NCBI RefSeq assembly: GCF_031143425.1 | Contig: NC_090446.1 | Location: 1,022,275,066 to 1,022,339,065, forward strand | Source of the DNA: Pleurodeles waltl | Taxonomy: Eukaryota; Chordata; Amphibia; Caudata; Salamandridae | DNA length: 64,000 nt | Reading direction: 5' to 3' | Shown: positions 56,954 to 64,000 of the stretch, one piece after another | Layout of the letters: each line of letters begins with the position of its first letter | Numbering within the stretch: the first letter of the stretch is position 1 | Notes under the pieces: model-generated | The model's input: only the letters and a program-made list of their open reading frames with translations | Databases searched by the model: none | What the model was told of the DNA's origin: nothing | Made by a program: the position numbers and the translations under genes

Positions 56954-57541
56954 GAGGTGGTGTGGGTGATGTGTGAGGTGGTGTCTATTGTGATGTGTGA
57001 GGGGATGTGTTGGTGTGTGCTGTTTGAGGTGCGTGGATGTTGTGTAAGTGATGGTGTTGTGTGTCTGTGGATGCTGGTGTTGTTTTAGGTAGTGTCTCTC
57101 TCTGGCCTGCTTACAAATTTCTGGTAGTAAGGGTGTGTGGGTAATGCGGGTGTGTGTTTTATATTGGATTGGGTGTGTGGGTGTGTTATGTGTATGTGGA
57201 TCAGGTGTGTGTATTTCGAATTGTCCAATGTGGTTGTGTTTTGTATATGTGTGTGTATTTTGAGTGTGGCGGTGTGTACTGCCAATGGATTACCGTGGTT
57301 GAAAGACCGCTGCGTTGATTCGTGGGTCGTGATACTGTGGGCGTATTCTTGTTGGCGTGATGGTGTCGGTTTTGTTTTCGCCAGTTTATCACTGACCTTT
57401 GGTGTGGCGGACTTGTGTGGGTGGCGGATTCCGAGCTGTGGGTCGTAATACCTGTAGCGGAATTCTGCGGCTGCAGCGGTATCTTGGCGGTCATCGGCAC
57501 GCCGGTAAGCAGGATTTACCGCCAGGGTTGTAATGAGGGCC
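56954..57541. other. Harbinger copy 2 right end, non-coding
   Basis: T/G-rich subterminal sequence collinear with copy 1 across its LTR-B insertion, closing with the inverted repeat. No gene is seen. Confidence 0.65.
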
Positions 57542-59276
57542 ACAGTAATGTGTTTTATATGTCCGGACAGTGAAATACTGCTAAACTCGTTTTTCACTGT
57601 TGCAAGGCCTGTCCCTCTCATAGCTTAACATGGGGGCTACCTTTAAATCTGATTAAAGTGTAGATTCTCTTTGGGAGTGGATGGATATGTGGAGTTTGGG
57701 GTATCTGAGCGCACAATTTAAAAATACATCTTTTAGTAAAGTTGATTTTAAGATTGTGTGTTTCAAAATGCCACTTTTAGAAAGTGAGCATTTTCTTGCT
57801 TATACCATTTCTGTGACTCTGCCTGTTTGTGGATTCCCTGTCTGGGTCAGTTTGACAGTTGGGCTGGTTACACCTCACACTAGACAGTGTGGGGTGTAGT
57901 CTGCATTTCCTGATGAGCCATCTGTGCTAGGAGGGAGGGGAAGAGTGGTCCCTTACACCTGAAAGGGCTGTGCCTGTCCTCACACAATGCAGTCTCCGAC
58001 CCCCTGGGCCTGGCCTGGGCAAGGCAGGATTTCACATTCAAAAGAGACTTTACTTTGAAGTAGGCCTACTTCAAATGAGAAATTGGGTATAAGAAGGGCA
58101 CCCAAAACCACAGACTTGGGAAACACTTCTGGAAACAAGAGGAACCTCTGCCTGGAGAAGAGCTGAAGAGCTGAGGAAGAAGAGCTGCCCTGTCTGTGAC
58201 TGTGCTTTGTGGAGCTATCCTGCAGTTGCTGCTTCTGCCAGAGTAAGAGGGCAAAGACTGGACTTTGTGTGCCTTCTGTCTTGAGAAGAAATCTCCAAGG
58301 GCTTGATCTAGAGCTTGCCTCCTGTTGTTTGAAGGGACAGCAAAGACTTCTCACTGCCAGCACCTGGAGTCTCTGGAGAGACTCGTACTCTGCCCTGGGG
58401 TACCCATCCAGTTCCTGGGACCCTGAAAGGAGAAGCTGGCAGCCTAAAGACAAGGAAATCCATGCACAGAATGCCATGCAGGTAGAAGATCGACGCAACT
58501 CCGCTCTGCCGCTGAAGAAATGATGTGCCACCGGCTCCGTAGCTGAGAAAGATGCTCGCAGAAAACGCGACCGAAGAATCGACGCACGGAGCAGGAGAAA
58601 CGACGCGCAGCATCACTGACGGAGGCTAGGATATCACAACCCACGCTGCGGGGTTTTCGGATCATCGTGCAGCTGGATTTCCAACTCAAGTACCATTGTG
58701 CGTGGAAAAACAATGCAAGGCCTGCACAGACCCGAGAGTGCTGACCAGATCAACACATTGTTCACCTGCGGAGAGACGAAACGACGCACCCTGACCCGGC
58801 AAAAGGAGAAACAAAGCAAGGTCCCGCTCGTGAGTGGAATCAACGCCTTGCAAGCCCTTTTTGACGCGCACTCGCCCGTACGGGTTTATTTTTGATGTGT
58901 CCAAGGTACTTTTTAACACTGACAGCGTTAGTGTGTGTTTAAAACTACTTAAAGACTCTTTTGGCATTTTCTTTGATAACTTGACTTGTGTATTGTGAAT
59001 TTTTGTCGTTTTGGTCTTGTTTTGTTTAGATAAATATTTCGTATTTTTCTAAACTGATGTTGTGTCATTCTGTAGTGTTTTCATTAAGTTACTGTGTGTG
59101 TTGGTACAAATACTTTACACCTAGCACTCTGAAGTTAAGCCTACTGCTCTGCCAAGCTACCAAGGGGGTAAGCAGGAGTTAGCTGAGGGTGATTCTCTTT
59201 TACCCTGACTAGAGTGAGGGTCCTTGCTTGAACAGGGGGTAACCTGACTGTTAACCAAAGACCCCATTTCTAACAT

Positions 59277-59294
59277 TGGTGGCAGTGGTGGGAT
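59277..59294 (+). promoter_or_regulatory. Primer-binding-site-like sequence of element C
   Basis: One base after the LTR end lies TGGTGGCAGTGGTGGGAT. A TGG start matches the CCA tail of a tRNA, as required for minus-strand priming in LTR elements. I cannot name the tRNA. Confidence 0.5.
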
Positions 59295-59533
59295 TTGGTC
59301 TTGTATTTGTACTTGACATACAGTAATTAAGTGTACACTACTGTTTTGAGTTCAGACCACTACGTGACCACATACTACTTGTCTTGTGATTCTGCTTTTT
59401 GTTCTCTGATGTCCTCCTGGAAATACTGCTAATATTTTTGGACTCTGGTTTTTGGTTGTGAAGCCTTTGAAGAATGGAAGTCAACTTCTGGCACCTATTT
59501 ATGTATAAAAAGTAGCAGTTTAAAGCATTCTGC

Positions 59534-60983
59534 ATGGAAAGGGGACTGGCTGTGAACAAACAATCCAGAAGGGAGGATATTGAGTCAGCCCTGTTTCAGT
59601 ATGAGTTGAAACGTTGTCAGGCAACACCACCAAATGAGTCTGAGGAGGAGAACTACTCTGAGGAGGAGGACTACTCTGAGGAGGAGGGTAGTGGCCCTGA
59701 GGAGGGAACAGAAAGAGATGATTGGCTCCTAGCTCGAATCTGGAAGAGCTAGAAAGCAGAGATTGAGAGGGCCGAGGAGAAGAGAGCCTTAGCCCTGGAA
59801 GGTTGGCAGGTCAAGAGCTGAGCTGTGATAAGCTGAAACTGGAAGCCATGAGGGCTGAGTCCAATTCAGATGGTGGCAGCAAAAATCTTATATCCAGTGC
59901 TGCTGAAGAAGTGCACATGCCCAGAGATGTGGTGCCCTACTTGAAGGAGGGAGTTAACACACACCAGGAGGTTCAGGGGTATGAGGTAGCTCCAGTGATG
60001 CACAGGGTCCCTGAGGTGGATTGGGGAACTGGCATGGGGAGTCATATTCCTACTGGTGGGAGGGACACTCTACTGACTCTAGGTGAGAGTGACAGGGAAG
60101 GGGTTCTCCCCAGGTAGACATCCTGGTTACGGAGTGTGAAGACATCCCAGAAGAGTGTGGGTTGAGTGTCAGGGACAGTCAGGTACTGTCTCACCGGTCT
60201 CAAGAGTGTGATGTGGGGTGCTTTTTCAAAGCAGAGTCACTGGATGGTTGGGTGAAGGGTACATTGGTTCATTCATGTGAGGGGCTGAGTGATGTAATTG
60301 CTAGAGAGCATATGTCTAGTCCTTATTTTCCAGAGCTCTGCCAACACCAGGTGGAGTGTGAGTTCTCTGACCCCAGGGAACTTACACTGGAGGCAGACCT
60401 TTGGGTGAGTACCAGAGAGTCTGAAGAGGCATTTTGGGGTGCTCCTGAGGGGAGTGGTCTAGGTATTTCCCAACCAGGTGAGGTAGGGAAGGATTGCAGT
60501 GTCCCAGGTAGGTCCCAGTGTAGAGGAATGGGTGAGGGACCCCATGTCCAGTCTCAGAGGAGAGGGAATGGGGATGGGCTGAGGCCCAAGGTGCCCGGGA
60601 TCCGGTCCCAGGTCCTGGAGGGTTCCATGAGGGAACACCAGGAGGGGAGCCTAGCCTGTACCGTAGGGCCATCTGTTGAGGGAGACCCCACAGTGTCAGG
60701 AGAACTTGGGGGGGGGGCGGCTGTAGTCAGCGTCACACCAGTTCTGGTGTCTGGCAGTACCACTCCTAGTGAGGGGGTGCAGAAGTCCAGACAGGGGGTT
60801 GAGAGGGGGTTGCGGACCCCAGTGGAGAACCTGGAGTGTCAGGAGCCAGGTCTGAGAGCAAAGCCCCCCAGGAATGACCTTTTCTGGGTTGGGGGTAATC
60901 CAGACTCTGTCAGATGGGCAGAGGTCAGGAGACCTGCGCCAGCCAGACTCTTGTGTGGCCCTTGGGGACGTTGTGTCCCTTGA
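59534..60983 (+). pseudogene. Gag-like remnant of LTR element C
   Basis: The first frame opens MERGLAVNKQSRREDIESAL, followed by an acidic Glu/Ser repeat (EENYSEEEDYSEEEG), and stops at 59749. A second frame (59803-60117) continues with a charged helical stretch, then WGTGMGSHIPTGGRDTLLTL, a pattern like the capsid-proximal part of Gypsy-type gag proteins. A third frame (60162-60983) is Gly/Glu/Ser-rich without a recognisable protease, reverse transcriptase or zinc knuckle. The middle of gag, including any major homology region, appears deleted. The assignment is from style and position behind the LTR and primer site, not from a diagnostic motif. Confidence 0.5.
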
Positions 60984-62006
60984 GGGGGGTAAGTGTGCCC
61001 TCCTGGAAGTCCTGGTGTGCCAGGCAATGGTTCAACCGCAGGGTGGTGACTCTGGGTTGAATGATAGGTTCAGGGGATAAACTCTGACCTGATGGGGGTA
61101 GGTGTGCTGCCAAGGAAGTCCTGGTGCGCCAGGCAGTGGTTAAACTGCAGGGTGATGACTCTGGGTTGGATGACCAGGTTCAGAGGGTAAACTCTGACCT
61201 GGTGTGGGGTATGTATGCTCCCCAGGAAGTCCTGGGTTGCCAGGCAGTGGTACAGTTTGTGGGTACAGACCCCGGACTGGAGGGCCAGGTTCAGGGTGTC
61301 CCACTTGACCTGGAGGGAGGGGCTACTGCTAACAATGCCCCTACCATGTTGGCTTCTGGGGGGGGGGGGCACTCCTAGTTGGGGGGTGCAGGACCCCGGA
61401 AGGGAGGGTAGGGGGAGGGAAGCCTCACCCATGGCCCTCGTCCAACCTGAAGGTACAGACCCCAGGTTGGAGGGCCAGTAGCAGGTTAGCATCCCTGCAC
61501 TGGTGGAAGAATTGTGCAGGACTGCATCTACAAGCACCCTGACAATTGTTGACTCTGGGGGTGCCGCTCCTGGAGGGAGGGTACAGAGCCCCAGAGGGGA
61601 GGACCAGGGTCAGGTTGTCATCCCTGACCTGGTGGAAGAAAGAGTGTTCAAAGGGAGCCAGGCACCTGGGGCTACGGTCCCCCACTCTCCACAGTCGTTG
61701 TGGTTGGAGAGGCCTGAGGTCGGGCTCTCATCCCTGACAGTTGTCAGGGGTCACTGTGGCTTGCTGTCCTGGTGGAGATAGTTGCCCCTTGGGGTGGGCA
61801 AGAGTCACACCCCGGGGGTGGAGTGGGCAACACCACTGTGTTGACCCTGGTGGTACTATCTGCCCATTGGGATACATCTGTGAGCAAGGTAAAGTTAGGT
61901 GCTGCAAAGATGGCATCTGCAGATGTGGAGAAGGGTCCCCCATGGGTTAGCTTAGTGGGCCCTGAAAGTATTGACAGAGGGATCCAACTGGAGTCAGGAA
62001 GGCGTA
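60984..62006 (+). other. Interior of element C with ~110-bp tandem repeats
   Basis: At least three diverged units with aagtcctgg...gccaggca at 61007, 61116 and 61227 (spacing 109 and 111 bp), then further G/C-rich sequence with recurring gacctggtgga and cagaccc phrases to about 61660. No gene is recognised. LTR-B #2 cuts the region at 62007. Confidence 0.55.
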
Positions 62007-64000
62007 TGTAGGAAGTTGGCTCCGTATGCACTATTTCAAAGTAAGGAATAGTATGCACAGAGTCCAAGGGTTCCCCTTAGGGGTAAGATACTGGCAAAAA
62101 GAGATAATTCTAATGCTCTATTTTGTGGTAGTGTGGTCGTGCAGTAGGCTTATCAAAGGAGTAGTGTTAAGCATTTATTGTACATACACAAGCAATAAAT
62201 GAGGAACACACACTCAAAGACAATTCCAGGCCAATAGGTTTTTGTATAGAAAAATATATTTTCTTAGTTTATTTTAAGAACCACAGGTTCAAATTTTACA
62301 TGTAATACTTCAAATGAAAGGTATTGCAGATAAGTACTTTAGGAACTTTGAATAATCACAATAGCATATATACTTTTCAAATAAATCACATATAGCTATT
62401 TTAAAACTATACAGTGCAATTTTCACAGTTCCTAGGGGGAGTAAGAGTTCGTTAGTTCTTGCAGGTAAGTAAACCACCTACGGGGTTCAAGTTTGGGTCC
62501 AAAGTAGCCCACCGTTGGGGGTTCAGAGCAACCCCAAAGTTACCACACCAGCAGCTCAGGGCCGGTCAGGTGCAGAGGTCAAAGTGGTGCCCAAAACACA
62601 TAGGCTTCAATGGAAAAGGGGGTGTCCCGGTTCCAGTCTGCCAGCAGGTAAGTACCCGCGTCTTCGGAGGGCAGACCAGGGGGGGTTTTGTAGGGCACCG
62701 GGGGGGACACAAGTTAGCACAGAAAGTACACCCTCAGCAGCACGAGGCGGCCGGGTGCAGTGTGCAAACATGCGTCCGGTTTCCAATAGAAATCAATGGG
62801 AGACCAAGGGGTCTCTTCAGCGATGCAGGCAGGCAAGGGGGGGCTCCTCGGGGTAGCCACCACCTGGGCAAGGGAGAGGGCCTCCTGGGGGTCACTCCTG
62901 TACTGGAGCTCCGATCTTTCAGGTCCTGGGGGCTGCGGGTGCAGTGTCTTTACCAGGCATCGGGATCTGGGAAGCAGGCAGTCGCGGTCAGGGGGAGCCT
63001 CGGGACTCCCTCTGCAGGCGTCACTGTGGGGGCTCAGGGGTGACAACTCTGGCTACTCACGGTCTCGCAGTCGCCGGGGAGTCCTCCCTGAAGTGTAGTT
63101 TCTCCACAAGTCGAGCCGGGGGCGTCGGGTGCAGAGTAGCAAGTCTCACGCTTCCGGCGGGAAACGCAGTTGTTTTAAAGTTGCTCCTGGTGAACAGAGC
63201 CGCTGTCCTCGGGAGTTTCTTGGTCCTTCTAGAGCAGGGCAGTCCTCTGAGGATTCAGAGGTCGCTGGTCCCTGGGGAGAGCGTCGCTGGAGCAATGTCT
63301 TTAGAAGTGGGGAGACAGGCCGGTAGAGCTGGGGCCAAAGCAGTTGGTGTCTCCGTCTTCTCTGCAGGGTTTTTCAGCTTAGCAGTCCACTTCTTCTTAG
63401 GTTGCAGGAATCTGAGTTCCTAGGTTCAGGGGAGCCCCTAAATACAGAATTTAGGGGTGTGTTTAGGTCAGGGAGGGCAGTAGCCAATGGCTACTAGCCC
63501 TGAGGGTTGCTCCACCCTCTTTGTGCCTCCTCCCAAGGGGAGGGGGTCAAATTCCTATCCCTATTGGGGGGATCCTCCATCTGCAAGATGGAGGATTCCT
63601 AAAAGTCAGAGTCACTTCAGCTCAGGTTGCCTTAGGGGCTGTCCTGACTGGCCAGTGACTCCTCCTTGTTTTTCTCATTATCTCCTCCGGCCTTGCCGCA
63701 AAAAGTGGGGCCGTGGCCGGATGGGGCGGGCAACTCCACTAGCTGGAATGCCCTGTGTTGCTGTAACAAAGGGGGTGAGCCTTTGAGGCTCACCGCCAGG
63801 TGTTACAGCTCCTGCAAGGGGGAGGTGATAAGCATCTCCACCCAGTGCAGGCTTTGTTACTAGCCACAGAGTGACAAAGGCACTCTCCCCATGTGGCCAG
63901 CAACATGTCTCGAGTGTGGCAGGCTGCTAAAACCAGTCAGCCTACACGGGTAGTTGGTTAAGGTTTCAGGGGGCACCTCTAAGGTGCCCTCTGGGGTGTA
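62007..64000 (-). mobile_element. Solo-LTR-like element, family B copy 2, cut by the window edge
   Basis: It starts TGTAGGAAGTTGGCTCCG and follows LTR-B #1 from its first base to the end of the window, covering about three quarters of the expected length. The left duplication would be GCGTA (62002-62006), which cannot be confirmed because the right end lies outside. Orientation is minus, as in copy 1. Whether it is a solo LTR or one end of a full element cannot be judged. Confidence 0.78.

Larger units (their letters stand above)
45880..57541 (+). mobile_element. Harbinger-type DNA transposon copy 2 (three genes, with two nested insertions)
   Basis: Ends GGCCCTCATTATAACCCTGG and CCAGGGTTGTAATGAGGGCC are inverted repeats with one mismatch, flanked by ATA and ACA (3 bp, one difference). 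Removing the MITE (50405-50963) and LTR-A #2 (51825-54804) leaves about 8.1 kb, collinear with Harbinger #1: left end, minisatellites, Myb-A, transposase, SANT-B, right end. The outermost bases differ from copy 1 (GGCCC against GGGGG), but the inner ends and the genes correspond throughout. It lies inside the LTR of element C. Confidence 0.88.
39224..59275 (+). mobile_element. 5' LTR of LTR retrotransposon C, split into three pieces
   Basis: The LTR begins TGTTGGACTCTTTTGC at 39224 and ends CCCATTTCTAACA at 59275 (inverted ends TGTTRGA/TCTAACA). Its pieces are 39224-39359, 45536-45879 and 57545-59275, separated by L1 #2 and Harbinger #2; joined they total about 2.2 kb. A primer-binding-like TGG start follows at 59277, then a gag-like region. 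The L1 duplication TAAAGTGCATATGCT and the imperfect ATA/ACA around the Harbinger show how the pieces fit. A TATA-like ggtataagaagg lies near 58087. The 3' LTR would lie beyond the window. Whether it is a Ty3/Gypsy element or another LTR group I infer only from the gag style. Confidence 0.75.

Noticed and set aside
1..64000. Search for tRNA, rRNA and host protein-coding exons
   Set aside because: No cloverleaf-like sequence with A and B boxes, no rRNA core motif and no exon with a non-transposon domain was recognised by eye; a profile search would be needed to exclude them fully.

Overview
The window reads as eukaryotic, transposon-saturated DNA with no host gene that I can support. The mix (L1-type LINEs with two ORFs, spliced HARBI1-type transposases with SANT/Myb partner genes, 2-3 kb LTRs with 5-bp target duplications, a 521-bp satellite) fits a vertebrate with a very large genome. 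Several repeat motifs look to me like those of salamanders, perhaps a newt such as Pleurodeles; that assignment is recollection and inference, not something proved here.

Layout. 1-5486: old repeat sequence with a ~377-bp tandem repeat, split by a 2,954-bp solo-LTR-like element (LTR-A #1, 1361-4314, target duplication TTTAG). 5487-17983: a nearly complete L1 (intact ORF1, ORF2 with three breaks) whose ORF1-ORF2 spacer holds a 5.5-kb array of 521-bp units. 17984-20488: no gene seen. 20489-35049: Harbinger-type DNA transposon #1, itself invaded by an apparently intact 3,540-bp Harbinger (#3, 24376-27915) and by a solo LTR (LTR-B #1, 31916-34577). 35050-39223: old sequence with a decayed L2/CR1-like reverse transcriptase and a purine-rich tract. 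39224-62006: one LTR retrotransposon (LTR-C) whose 5' LTR is cut into three pieces by L1 #2 (39360-45520) and Harbinger #2 (45880-57541); Harbinger #2 is in turn cut by a 559-bp hairpin-rich MITE (50405-50963) and LTR-A #2 (51825-54804). The interior of LTR-C is a degraded gag-like region, cut at 62007 by LTR-B #2, which runs off the window.

How the genes work together. Harbinger #1 and #2 are the same ~8.1-8.4 kb element once nested insertions are removed. Each carries three genes: a minus-strand Myb/SANT-like gene (Myb-A), a divergent plus-strand DDE transposase, and a second minus-strand SANT-like gene (SANT-B) tail-to-tail with the transposase. Harbinger #3 has only the tail-to-tail pair. 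In PIF/Harbinger elements the Myb-like protein is known to help the transposase enter the nucleus and find the ends, so a three-gene version is notable. All three genes are broken in #1 and #2, while both genes of #3 read through once one intron is removed from each.

Because #1 and #2 are paralogous, each serves as the empty-site reference for insertions in the other. This makes the target duplications and the relative order of events readable from the sequence alone.
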